This document shows, piece after piece, positions 16,680 through 24,937 of a stretch of DNA of 41,159 nt (position 1 is the first letter of the stretch; every line of letters begins with the position of its first letter). The notes under the pieces were generated by a model. The model had not been told where the DNA came from, made no database searches, and saw only the letters and a list, made by a program, of their open reading frames with translations. Position numbers and translations under genes: made by a program. The DNA comes from Lautropia sp. GTDB lineage: Bacteria; Pseudomonadota; Gammaproteobacteria; Burkholderiales; Burkholderiaceae_E. The stretch covers positions 1-41,159 of the forward strand of contig JAUMZD010000033.1 of assembly GCA_030528325.1 (NCBI GenBank), read 5' to 3'.

Positions 16680-17995
16680 GAAAGCATGAGGCTGGGACAC
16701 GCCAGGGCGATGCAGTGGTGTCTTGTGAAACCGGCAGGAAACAGACGGTCGAGCAAGAGATGGCGTCTGCTGCGCTTCATCCCCTCAGTTTGCCGCCCGC
16801 TCATCGGGGGCGCTCATGTCTGGGGCTGACGGCTGCTGCTGCCCAAGGACAGTTCGTCCTCCAGCAGTGCGCCGATTGCACGGCCGTCCAGTATCCGCCC
16901 AGGGAGGCTTGTGTCCGTTGTTTGTCGGCCAATCTTTCGTGGGTGTCCCAGGATGCTGAAGGGACACTGCTGAGCATGACCACCTTGCATCACAGCAACG
17001 AAGCGTATTTCAGGGAGCGGCTTCCCTGGCGGGTCGGGCTGGTCAAGCTGGCCGCGGGGCCGAGTGCCTTCGTTCATGTGCATGCGTCGGTGGCAGGGGC
17101 TCCCTGCCCGGTACGCGTGGTGGCGCGGGTCGATCGCAGTGGTCAGGCTGTGCTGATCGCAGGTTCGCCCGGTGAAGCATGGAACATGTCAGAGGACAAG
17201 CTGATGCGCGAAATCACCTTTGATCCGGCAGGGCGAACGGTTCTGGTCACGGACGGGCAGAGTGAAACGGGTCGGGCCTTGATCGATGCCTTGCAGGCTG
17301 CGGGGGCCTGCGTGATCTGGGCCGGCCGTCGTGATGCAGCCGAACCTCTCTGGTTCGCCGCAGGCGAGACGGACACGAGTGCTGAAAAAGGGACGACGAC
17401 GGGCCTTGTCCGATGGGTGAGGATGGATGTGAGGGATCAGGCTTCGGTCTCGGCACTGGCGGACAGGGTCGGTCCGACGCTCGACATGGTGTTGAACAAC
17501 AGTGAGCATCACGGCCCGGCGGCGGACGGAGGACTGGCGAGCCTGAGCACCATGCAGGAAGCGGTGTCGGTCAACGTGATCGGACTGCTTCGGTTGTACC
17601 AGGCTTTTGGCCCGCCGTTCATGCACCGTGCGGCGACGTGTCCGGATCGCGCCTTTCCCTGGGTGAACCTTCTGTCCATTCATTCGGTGGCTCATTGTCC
17701 GGAAGACGGTGGGTTCAGTGCCAGCAAGGCGGCGGCTCTGGCGTTGTCCCAGGGGCAGAGACGCGTCATGAGAGCGTCGAATGTCAGGGTCGTCCATTGC
17801 TTTCCCGGGCCGATCGACGAACCTGGACGACCGGATTCGCCCTGGCCGAAGCTCTCACCCAGGGCACTGGCAGGCGCCATCCTGCACGGCCTCGCGCAGG
17901 GCATCGAGGATATCTATCCCGGTGATGTCGCACAGGATCTTCTGGCGCGGTGGCGGGCGGATCCGTTGGCTTTGCAAAGGGAGATCGGCGCCTGA
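16676..17995 (+). CDS. DUF35 zinc-ribbon/OB-fold protein fused to a degenerate SDR domain
   Basis: 439 residues from the ATG overlapping the thiolase stop (ATGA). An upstream in-frame ATG at 16643 lies inside the thiolase gene and is less likely. Residues about 60-170 form a DUF35 module: a zinc ribbon with C65, C68, C79 and C82, then an OB-fold. Residues about 185-430 are a short-chain-dehydrogenase fold, but the cofactor loop reads TDGQSETG instead of TGxxxGxG, NNAG is NNSE, and the YxxxK tyrosine is F347 (GFSASKAA; K351 kept). So redox activity is doubtful. DUF35 proteins normally cap thiolase-fold partners and bind CoA, and the partner here is the preceding gene. The SDR part may be structural. 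Confidence 0.85.
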   Translation: MRKHEAGTRQGDAVVSCETGRKQTVEQEMASAALHPLSLPPAHRGRSCLGLTAAAAQGQFVLQQCADCTAVQYPPREACVRCLSANLSWVSQDAEGTLLSMTTLHHSNEAYFRERLPWRVGLVKLAAGPSAFVHVHASVAGAPCPVRVVARVDRSGQAVLIAGSPGEAWNMSEDKLMREITFDPAGRTVLVTDGQSETGRALIDALQAAGACVIWAGRRDAAEPLWFAAGETDTSAEKGTTTGLVRWVRMDVRDQASVSALADRVGPTLDMVLNNSEHHGPAADGGLASLSTMQEAVSVNVIGLLRLYQAFGPPFMHRAATCPDRAFPWVNLLSIHSVAHCPEDGGFSASKAAALALSQGQRRVMRASNVRVVHCFPGPIDEPGRPDSPWPKLSPRALAGAILHGLAQGIEDIYPGDVAQDLLARWRADPLALQREIGA

Positions 17996-18053
17996 TGCAG
18001 CATGGGCCATGCCTTGACGGGACGGCCACTGCGCATCGATGGAGGAGAGGGTC

Positions 18054-18794
18054 ATGAAGGAGAAGACAGGTCGGCCCGGGGTCGCCTGGGTGACGGGCGG
18101 GAGCGCCGGCATCGGGAAAGCGGTTTGCCGGCAGTTGCTGGAAGAAGGTCATGAGGTCGTTTCACTGGCGCGGCGGTGCAGCGACATCGAACATCCCCGG
18201 ATGCACAGCAGGCAGGTCGACCTGCTGGATGCGCGGGCCACGGCAGCGGTGATCGGGTCGTTGATGGCGCATCTGGCTCCGACGATTGTCGTGCATAACG
18301 CAGGCGTGATCCGGCCGGCGCCGTTGCCGGACGTGAGGCTGGATGACTTGCAGGCACTGACGACCCTGCATCTGGGCTGTGCCATCCAGATGGTTCAGGC
18401 AGCGCTTCCCACGATGCAGGCTCGTGGCTGGGGGCGTGTGGTGCTTCTGTCTTCACGCGCCGCGCAGGGGCTTCAGCAGCGTACCTGTTATTCGGCCACC
18501 AAGGCCGGCATGCTCGGCATGGCTCGTACCTGGGCGCTTGAGCTTGCGCCGTTCGGGGTGACGGTCAACGTGGTCGCGCCAGGCCCGATACGGACGGACA
18601 TGTTTCATGAGGTCGTCGAAGCGGGCAGTGAGCGCGAGCAACGGCTCGCCGCCTCGATTCCTGTGGGCCGTCTCGGAGAAGCAGAGGATGTGGCCCGTGC
18701 CGTTTCATTCTTCATCTCCCCCGACAACGGTTTTGTGACCGGACAGACGCTGTATGTCTGTGGTGGCACGAGTGTGGGAAGCCTGTCGCTGTAG
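18054..18794 (+). CDS. Short-chain dehydrogenase/reductase (SDR), intact
   Basis: 246 residues from ATG 18054, chosen because GGAGGAG lies 7 bases upstream. An earlier in-frame ATG at 18039 overlaps that site and is unlikely. It is a classical SDR: TGGSAGIG cofactor loop, HNAG, active-site serine in SSRAAQG, YSATK tyrosine and lysine, and PGPIRTDM. It is an NAD(P)-dependent alcohol or dihydrodiol dehydrogenase in the cytoplasm. Within the locus it could oxidise the cis-diol made by the Rieske enzyme or a hydroxyacyl-CoA. It keeps every residue lost in the SDR domain encoded just before it. The substrate is not determinable. Confidence 0.9.
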   Translation: MKEKTGRPGVAWVTGGSAGIGKAVCRQLLEEGHEVVSLARRCSDIEHPRMHSRQVDLLDARATAAVIGSLMAHLAPTIVVHNAGVIRPAPLPDVRLDDLQALTTLHLGCAIQMVQAALPTMQARGWGRVVLLSSRAAQGLQQRTCYSATKAGMLGMARTWALELAPFGVTVNVVAPGPIRTDMFHEVVEAGSEREQRLAASIPVGRLGEAEDVARAVSFFISPDNGFVTGQTLYVCGGTSVGSLSL

Positions 18795-18832
18795 AAGCTT
18801 GCCGTTGCAAGCACCAACGTCAAGGACAGATC

Positions 18833-19387
18833 ATGGACGAGAACTTGCCGGATGCGCCGATGGATCGAGCCAGGGGCGGCGCGCGTGTCATCGAGATCCT
18901 GCTGGATGCGATAGGCATCCTGGTGTTGCTGGCGCTGGCCGCCATCACGACGGTGGATGTGATGGGACGCTACCTCTTCAATGCGCCACTGCGAGGCGCC
19001 TTTGAAAGCAGTGAGCTTTTGCTGGCTGTTCTGGTGTTCTCGGCCTTGCCTCGCGTCACCTGGCATCGCCAGCATCTGATGGTCAGCTTGATCGATGGGG
19101 TGCTCGCCCCCAGGGGCCTCAGGATTCAGCGCGCACTGGTGGGGCTGGTGACGGGCCTGGCCCTGGGGGTGTTGGCCGTCTTTCTGTGGATGCATGCAAC
19201 CCAGCTGGCGGAATACGGCGACATGAGCAACGCCTTGCAGTTGCCGATTGCACCTTTTGCCTTCGCGGCCAGCATTCTGACGGGATTGTCAGCCGTGGCA
19301 GCCTTGCTCAGGGTCTGGTGCCATGACGAGTCGCCTGCCGAACCTGTCCCGGCTGCTGTGCCGGCCGGAAACCATGAGGAGGGCTGA
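18833..19387 (+). CDS. TRAP transporter small permease (DctQ), system 2
   Basis: 184 residues with four hydrophobic segments and DctQ motifs (MGRYLFNAPLRGAFESSE, RVTWHRQHLMVSL). It has a hydrophilic C-terminal tail ending EEG. It lies 38 bases after the SDR gene, with AAGGACAG before the start, and three bases before the DctM gene. Gene order in this second importer is Q-M-P, against P-Q-M in the first, which points to separate origins. Confidence 0.88.
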   Translation: MDENLPDAPMDRARGGARVIEILLDAIGILVLLALAAITTVDVMGRYLFNAPLRGAFESSELLLAVLVFSALPRVTWHRQHLMVSLIDGVLAPRGLRIQRALVGLVTGLALGVLAVFLWMHATQLAEYGDMSNALQLPIAPFAFAASILTGLSAVAALLRVWCHDESPAEPVPAAVPAGNHEEG

Positions 19388-19390
19388 AAC

Positions 19391-20683
19391 ATGATGCCTG
19401 CGCTTCTGGGGCTTCTCCTGCTGCTGGTGCTTCTGTTCCTCGGCATGCCGATCGCCTGGGGGATGCTGCTGGTCGGGATAGCCGGTTTCGGCTATTTCAA
19501 CAGCCTGGACTCAGCCCTGGTGATGGCTGCCCAGACGGGATTCGATACGGCCATGAACTATCACTTCACCGTGCTGCCTCTCTTCATCCTGATGGGCAAT
19601 CTGGTGAATGCGTCGGGGCTTTCCCGGGATCTGTACCGCGTGGCCTACGCGTTCATCGGCCATCTCCGTGGCGGGCTGGCCATGGCCACGATTCTGGCCT
19701 GTGCGGCGTTCAGTGCCCTGTGTGGATCCAGCATGGCCACCACGGCGGCCATGGGCAGGGTGGCCCTGCCGAACATGCGCCGATACGGTTATGACGACCG
19801 TCTGGCATCGGGCAGCATCGCCGCTGGTGGTACGCTCGGCATTCTCATCCCGCCCAGCGTCATCCTGGTCGTCTACGGGATCCTGACCGAGAGCGACATC
19901 GGAAAGCTGTTTGCTGCCGGCTTGCTGCCAGGTACGGTTGCCATTGGCATGTATCTGCTGACGGTGTTGATTCTGACCTTCCTGAAACCGGCGCTTGGAC
20001 AAGGCGGGGAGAAAAGTTCCTGGTCGGAGAGGTTTCAGGCAATCAGGGGGGTGATGGCCATTGCCGGTGTGTTTCTGGTCATCATGGGGGGCATCTATGG
20101 TGGCGTGTTTACCCCTACCGAGGCGGCCGGTATCGGCGTGAGTGTCACCTGGCTGATCACGCTGAAACGCCGAGGCTGGCGGCCTGGGCTCTATTTCAGG
20201 GTGCTGGTCGAGGCGGCACAGACGACGACCGTCATGTTCGTGCTGGTCATCGGTGCCCTGGTGTTCAGCAACTTCCTGACGGTGGCAGGGCTGCCGGACG
20301 CCCTGATGAGCTTCATCCAGGGGCTCGACGTGTCTCCCATCATGGTGATCCTGATGATCTGCCTGATCTACCTGCTGATGGGCTGTTTTCTGGAGACCAT
20401 GTCGATGGTGCTGCTGACCGTGCCCATTTTCTATCCGGTCGTGGCATCGCTGGGATTCGATCTGATCTGGTTCGGCATCATCGTGGTGGTGGCCGCCGAG
20501 ATCAGCCTGATCACGCCACCATTGGGGCTCAACATCTTCATGATCAAGAATGTGATCCCCGACATGAAACTGGGCTCGATCATCCACGGTGTCACGCCTT
20601 TCGTGGTGACGGACATTCTTCGCCTTCTGCTGCTGATCTTTTTGCCCTGGCTGGTACTGGTGGTTCCCCAGAGCATGTCATGA
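19391..20683 (+). CDS. TRAP transporter large permease (DctM), system 2
   Basis: 430 residues, multi-helix DctM with family motifs FLGMPIAWGM, CGSSMATTAAMG, GGTLGILIPPSV, GVFTPTEAAGIG, MGCFLETMSM and ITPPLGLNIFMI. It forms the translocation channel of the second tripartite importer with the DctQ encoded three bases upstream and the DctP encoded 108 bases downstream. Sequence differs throughout from the first DctM, so the two importers probably carry different substrates, or a substrate and a related intermediate. Confidence 0.93.
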   Translation: MMPALLGLLLLLVLLFLGMPIAWGMLLVGIAGFGYFNSLDSALVMAAQTGFDTAMNYHFTVLPLFILMGNLVNASGLSRDLYRVAYAFIGHLRGGLAMATILACAAFSALCGSSMATTAAMGRVALPNMRRYGYDDRLASGSIAAGGTLGILIPPSVILVVYGILTESDIGKLFAAGLLPGTVAIGMYLLTVLILTFLKPALGQGGEKSSWSERFQAIRGVMAIAGVFLVIMGGIYGGVFTPTEAAGIGVSVTWLITLKRRGWRPGLYFRVLVEAAQTTTVMFVLVIGALVFSNFLTVAGLPDALMSFIQGLDVSPIMVILMICLIYLLMGCFLETMSMVLLTVPIFYPVVASLGFDLIWFGIIVVVAAEISLITPPLGLNIFMIKNVIPDMKLGSIIHGVTPFVVTDILRLLLLIFLPWLVLVVPQSMS

Positions 20684-20791
20684 ATCCTTCGTGGGTGTGG
20701 TGGGTCATCGATGCACGGTCGCCCATGGTGTCGGATCAATGGGGCTGGCCTGGCGCATCATTTTTTCAGCATCAATAATGAGGAGACTTCG

Positions 20792-21853
20792 ATGAGAACA
20801 TTCAAACCGCTGATGGCCGCGATCGGCATGGCCGGCCTGATGTGTGCCGCAAGCGTGGTGGCGGCCGACAAGCCGCAGACCACCTTGAGATTTTCAAACT
20901 GGCTGCCGCCGGCCCATGAGATCGTCACGCAGATGCTGCAGCCCTGGGCCAAGGAGGTTGAGCGGGTCACGGAGGGGCGTGTCAGGATCCAGTTCATCAA
21001 TGCGTTGGGCAAACCTCAGGCGCATCTGGATCTGGTTCGGAACGGTGTGGCCGACCTTGGCATGTCGGTACACACGTACACGGCGAAACGCTTTCCGCTG
21101 ACGGGCTTTGCCGAACTGCCGTTCACGACCGATGATGGCGGCGTGAATTCGGTGGCGTACTGGCGAACCTATCAGAAGTACATGATGGGCGCCAACGAGC
21201 ACAAGGGTGTCAAGTTGCTGGGGTTGTGGACCAGCCCGGCCACGTCCATCTTTACCGCCCGGTCGTCGGTGGCGAGCATTGGCGATCTGAAGGGAGCAAA
21301 ACTGCGTTCGCCCAGCCCGCTGTTCGATTCGATCGGTCGTGCGTTGTCGGTGGTGACGGTCAACGCGCCGGCCTCGGAAAGCTATGAAATGCTCTCTCGC
21401 GGGGTCATCGATGGGCTTTACTTCCAGTATGACCAGATTCTGGGATGGAAGCTCGACAAGCTGATCAGGACGGCGGTCAAGGTGCCCGGCGGCTTTGGCA
21501 AGAGCAGCCAGTATCTGATCATGAATGAGCGCAAGTGGCGATCGCTGTCTGAAGAGGATCGACGGGCGATTGATCAGGTATCCGGCGAAGTCATCGCCCG
21601 GACGTTCGGACGGACGTGGCAGGCCAATGAGCGGGCTGCCATCGAGCAGCTGTCGGGGCGCGGCCTCAGGACGCTGTCGATAGAGGGTGAGGCGCTGGCC
21701 GAATTGAAACAGAAACTGGCTTTCGTGGAGAAGGACTGGCTGAAAGAGGCTGGCCGACAGGGCATCGATGCGCAGGCCGCACTCGATTATTTTCGGGCGC
21801 AGATCGAGGTGTTGAGCGGGCCGGGCGCGCAGGACGAGCCGTCTGGTAGTTGA
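20792..21853 (+). CDS. TRAP transporter substrate-binding protein (DctP), system 2
   Basis: 353 residues from ATG 20792, chosen because GAGGAG precedes it and because a proper signal peptide then begins at once (hydrophobic core, cleavage near SVVAA before DKPQ). An upstream in-frame ATG at 20711 would bury the signal. It is a DctP-family periplasmic receptor with a conserved LRSPSPLFDSI arginine segment and MLSRGVIDGLYF. It completes the second TRAP system after its two membrane genes. The 108-base gap before it holds no recognisable element. Confidence 0.9.
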   Translation: MRTFKPLMAAIGMAGLMCAASVVAADKPQTTLRFSNWLPPAHEIVTQMLQPWAKEVERVTEGRVRIQFINALGKPQAHLDLVRNGVADLGMSVHTYTAKRFPLTGFAELPFTTDDGGVNSVAYWRTYQKYMMGANEHKGVKLLGLWTSPATSIFTARSSVASIGDLKGAKLRSPSPLFDSIGRALSVVTVNAPASESYEMLSRGVIDGLYFQYDQILGWKLDKLIRTAVKVPGGFGKSSQYLIMNERKWRSLSEEDRRAIDQVSGEVIARTFGRTWQANERAAIEQLSGRGLRTLSIEGEALAELKQKLAFVEKDWLKEAGRQGIDAQAALDYFRAQIEVLSGPGAQDEPSGS

Positions 21854-21987
21854 CGGCTGCCGCCCAAGCTCCTTTCAGGGGCGTCGTGGTGGAAGGACGC
21901 GGGATATGAGAACATTCCTGATGACACTAGAGGATCTTGCACGATGACAGGGAATGTTGGGTCGCCAGCCATGCTGGAGATCAGCCG

Positions 21988-22515
21988 ATGAGCCATCAGA
22001 CGTCGAATGTCCACTTCGGCATGCGCCGGACGCTGGGCGAGAAGCACATCGGCCTGGAGGCGCGGGCCCAGCAGGATGATCATCTGGACACGCGCTTGTG
22101 GCTACGCCTGTTTTCGCTGACGCAGCAGGTCGAGCAGCAGATACGGCAGATGCTGCGTCATCGTTTCGAGACCACGCTGCCCCGTTTCGATTATCTGGCG
22201 CAGCTGGAGCGGTGCCCGAAGGGCCTGCGGATGAACACGCTCTCCCGTTATCTGATGGTGACTGGCGGCAGCGTGACCGGGTTGACCGATCAGCTGGTTC
22301 AGGAAGGTCTGGTCGAGCGCATGCCTGATCCGTCGGATCGACGCGCCCTGTGCGTGAAGCTGACGCCCAAGGGGCGAAAGCAGTTCGCGAGGATGGCGCA
22401 GGCGCATGAGCGTCTGCTCGGTGAGCTGTTCGACGGAATGGATCGTGACGACAAGGATCTGCTGTACGAGCGGCTGGGGGTTCTGCGCGCCCAGCTGGCC
22501 GAACGGCATGGCTGA
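21988..22515 (+). CDS. MarR-family transcriptional regulator
   Basis: 175 residues from ATG 21988 (GGAG about 9 bases upstream). A TTG at 21937 would add 17 residues but has poorer support. It has a winged helix-turn-helix: recognition-helix region around SRYLMVTGGSVTGLTDQL, then the wing with DPSDRRALCVKLT, and a C-terminal dimerisation helix. Helices before the HTH complete the MarR fold. It is last in the rightward locus. MarR proteins at aromatic catabolic operons commonly repress until an aromatic acid or its CoA thioester binds. Candidate operators are the palindromes at 7620, 10701, 11871 and 11910. That assignment is inference. Confidence 0.87.
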   Translation: MSHQTSNVHFGMRRTLGEKHIGLEARAQQDDHLDTRLWLRLFSLTQQVEQQIRQMLRHRFETTLPRFDYLAQLERCPKGLRMNTLSRYLMVTGGSVTGLTDQLVQEGLVERMPDPSDRRALCVKLTPKGRKQFARMAQAHERLLGELFDGMDRDDKDLLYERLGVLRAQLAERHG

Positions 22516-22608
22516 AGGACTGACGGTCAGACGCTGAAAACGCTCACGGTGGGGAGCCGTTCTCCTGGCGTCGCCTGTGCCTGACCCTTTTGATACGGTC
22601 GGTTTGCC

Positions 22609-22626
22609 GCCCGCGACTTTCCTGCC
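22609..22626 (+). repeat. Dispersed repeat with 18-bp core, copy A
   Basis: The core GCCCGCGACTTTCCTGCC is identical at 26696-26713 and 27537-27554, always on the plus strand. Similarity to copy B extends some 45 bases upstream (CTGGCG, GCCTGT and GGTCG blocks) and downstream into a GC-rich, partly self-complementary tail. This copy is intergenic. The other two sit at gene junctions in the qhp locus. Confidence 0.7.
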
Positions 22627-22701
22627 GCCCAAGCGCCGGGAAGCGCCGGGAAGGGGCGGGCTATCCCTTAGGCCCTTGCCAGGGCTTGCCTGGGATACTC
22701 T

Positions 22702-22765
22702 TAGAGCGTGTTATGCACGCCCAGAGGAGCTTTCGCGGGGACGAATAAGTGCATAACACGCTTTA
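22702..22765. repeat. Palindromic element containing the 29-bp repeat, copy 2
   Basis: The left arm at 22702-22718 and right arm at 22749-22765 are complementary over 17 bases with one mismatch (14 perfect: AGCGTGTTATGCAC). They flank a 30-base centre. The right part, 22734-22762, is identical to 70-98. The structure resembles a small mobile or REP-like palindrome, with the window-edge copy having only one arm. It lies between two operons. Confidence 0.65.
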
Positions 22766-22881
22766 GTCCCGTGAGGCGGCGTGCCCCGAAACGGGATGCG
22801 GCGTCCAAGTGGGCTTGTTCAGAGTCCCCCTTGTACCATGACCTGAAAAAGCCGTAGAAAAAGCCATAGGAGACAGCGTGC

Positions 22882-24900
22882 ATGTCCAAACTTGTCATCC
22901 CTGCGGGCATGGATGGGGAGTCCCTGTCCTTGGCGGATCGGCTGCGTCACATCCTGCGTGAGGAAGGGCGTCTGCCAGCAGGCATGCTGCCCGCTGGCAT
23001 CGAGGCTTCCTGGCGGCGAAGCCTGGCACATGGTGTCGATTGTCTGGGTGAGCCTTCGTTCCTGTCCCGGCCGTTGGAGGATCCACAGACCTTGCTGGCA
23101 CGATATCGGACATGGTGGGAGGCGGCCAGGCAGGAGCTGAGTCTGCTGGTGGCGCGGCATGGTCGGGAAGGCGTCGTCATTCTGGCTGATGCGCAGGCGA
23201 AGGTGTTGTCGGTACAGGGGTGTACCGATCGCATGAACGCGATGGGCATCGGCGAACTGGTGCCTGGCGCCTGTTCCAGCGAGGAACGATGTGGCACCAA
23301 TGCATTGGGCACGGTGGTGGTGGACAGGGCACCGGTGCTGATCGATGTGGGTGAGCATTATCTGGCGTCGATGAACGCGATTTCCTGTGCGGCGGTGCCC
23401 ATCCATGATGAACATGGGCAGCTTTCGGCCGTGCTGGACATCACGCAGGCAGGTGGACTGCGGCAGCCGGGTGCAATGCTGGCCGAGCTGAGTAACGCGG
23501 CCAGCCGCATTGAAGCGCGCTGGCTGATTCACCGCTTTCCCGAGGACATGGTGCTGGCCTTTCATTCGCATCGTCCCTTCCTGTCGAGCCACTGGCGGGG
23601 CATGCTGGTGGTGGGGAAGCATGGCCAGGTGAAAGCTGCGAGTGCTTCGGCGCTGGATCTGCTGGCTCTGAGGCGAGAGCAGCTGCCGGCGCTGGAGGCA
23701 GGCGCGCTGTTCGGTCTGGGCTGGACTGCGTTGCTGGATCGGCTTCGTCAGGGGGCGGTGGTCGAATGCGCGACCTCGGTGCCAGGCTGGTTCCTGCAGG
23801 CCCTGCATGCGCCGGCACGACGCAGGGCAGCACCCGCGCCGACAGGTGACCGGAAGGCGCAAGTTCCGTCCGGGGGGGTACGGCTCCCCGCCAGCGTGAC
23901 CGGGGCCAGCCCGATGCTGGCCCAGGCATTGCACCGTGCCCTGCGTGGGCTCGACCGGGATGTGCCCGTGTTGCTGCTGGGTGAGACCGGCACAGGCAAG
24001 GAGGTGACCGCGCGTGCCTTGCACGATGCCAGTGCCCGCAGGGAAAAGCCTTTCGTGGCCATCAATTGCGCAGCCATCCCCGAGGGACTGATCGAGTCCG
24101 AATTGTTCGGTTATGCGCCGGGAACCTTCACGGGGGCACGGCGGGGTGGTGCTGTGGGGCGGCTGATGCAGGCGCATGGGGGCACCCTGTTTCTGGATGA
24201 GATCGGGGACATGCCGTTGGCACTGCAAACCCGGTTGCTGAGGGTGTTGCAGGAGCGCCGGGTGGAGCCGCTGGGCGGTGGGCAGGCTCAGGCGCTGGAT
24301 GTCGCGTTGATGTGTGCCACGCACCGCGACCTGAAGGCCATGGTGGGCGAGGGCCGTTTTCGGGAGGATCTTTTCTACCGTATCGATGGTTTCAGTGTCC
24401 GCTTGCCTCCCTTGCGCGAGCGCTGCGATCTGGAGGCGCTGGTCGCCGCGCTGCTCGACAGGCTGGGTGCCACGACGGTTCGTGTGCATCCTGAGCTGAT
24501 GCGGCAGTTCGGTCTTCATCCGTGGCCAGGCAATGTGCGTCAGCTTGAGATGGTGCTGCGTACCGCGCTGGCCGTGCGCGAAGACGATGAGGACGTGCTC
24601 GGCTGCCAGCATCTGGGGGCCATCTTCCGGGATGAGCTGCACCAGGCCGCTCTGTCAGCGTCCTCGCGGTCGGTGCGGGCGGCACCGGATGGCTTGCGAT
24701 TCGCGGAGCTGCCCGGGCAGACATCATGCCCGAGCGCTTCGGCACCCGGTGCGCCGGATACGCTGTGTCTTCGTGATCATGAACAGGCGCTGATCAGCGC
24801 TGCCTTGCAGCGCCATCATGGCAATCTCAGCGCGGCAGCGCAGGCGCTGGGCATCGGGCGTGCGACGCTGTATCGAAAATTGCAGCGGCAACGGGGCTGA
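22882..24900 (+). CDS. Sigma-54-dependent activator, AcoR type, probable regulator of the qhp genes
   Basis: 672 residues. The N-terminal sensor has a GAF-like domain (about 80-190), then a PAS-like stretch (about 230-310). The AAA+ domain has Walker A GETGTGKE (367-374), Walker B TLFLDE (435-440) and the sigma-54 contact loop GTFTGA (414-419, where GAFTGA is usual). A Fis-type helix-turn-helix closes the protein (NLSAAAQALGIGRATLYRKL). There is no phosphoacceptor receiver domain, so it probably senses a small molecule directly. AGGAGA is 8 bases before the start. It precedes qhpF by 37 bases, and a sigma-54 promoter with an upstream palindrome lies before qhpA. The well-studied Paracoccus locus uses an AraC-type QhpR instead. 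Confidence 0.92.
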   Translation: MSKLVIPAGMDGESLSLADRLRHILREEGRLPAGMLPAGIEASWRRSLAHGVDCLGEPSFLSRPLEDPQTLLARYRTWWEAARQELSLLVARHGREGVVILADAQAKVLSVQGCTDRMNAMGIGELVPGACSSEERCGTNALGTVVVDRAPVLIDVGEHYLASMNAISCAAVPIHDEHGQLSAVLDITQAGGLRQPGAMLAELSNAASRIEARWLIHRFPEDMVLAFHSHRPFLSSHWRGMLVVGKHGQVKAASASALDLLALRREQLPALEAGALFGLGWTALLDRLRQGAVVECATSVPGWFLQALHAPARRRAAPAPTGDRKAQVPSGGVRLPASVTGASPMLAQALHRALRGLDRDVPVLLLGETGTGKEVTARALHDASARREKPFVAINCAAIPEGLIESELFGYAPGTFTGARRGGAVGRLMQAHGGTLFLDEIGDMPLALQTRLLRVLQERRVEPLGGGQAQALDVALMCATHRDLKAMVGEGRFREDLFYRIDGFSVRLPPLRERCDLEALVAALLDRLGATTVRVHPELMRQFGLHPWPGNVRQLEMVLRTALAVREDDEDVLGCQHLGAIFRDELHQAALSASSRSVRAAPDGLRFAELPGQTSCPSASAPGAPDTLCLRDHEQALISAALQRHHGNLSAAAQALGIGRATLYRKLQRQRG

Positions 24901-24937
24901 GCCCAAGCACCTGGGAGACGTTGTCGTTGAATCCGCC

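Larger units (their letters stand above)
22516..22881. other. 366-bp intergenic region carrying two repeat families
   Basis: This lies between the MarR gene and the sigma-54 activator gene. In order it contains a copy of the 18-bp-core repeat (22609-22626) with a tandem duplication of AAGCGCCGGG (22631-22650), the long palindromic element (22702-22765), and a leader with TCCCGT/ACGGGA arms (22766-22796). No convincing -35/-10 pair for the activator gene is seen. No small gene is supported. Confidence 0.55.

Noticed and set aside
22702..22765. Possible integron attC site, because GTTATGC and GCATAAC motifs flank a hairpin
   Set aside because: The core sites do not fit RYYYAAC/GTTRRRY, the internal L-box arrangement is absent, and no integron integrase or cassette array is present.
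22819..24642. A 607-codon open frame on the minus strand opposite the sigma-54 activator gene
   Set aside because: It is a by-product of high GC content. The plus strand encodes an unmistakable AAA+ activator over the same bases, and the antisense product has His/Gln-rich, non-globular composition and no known motif.
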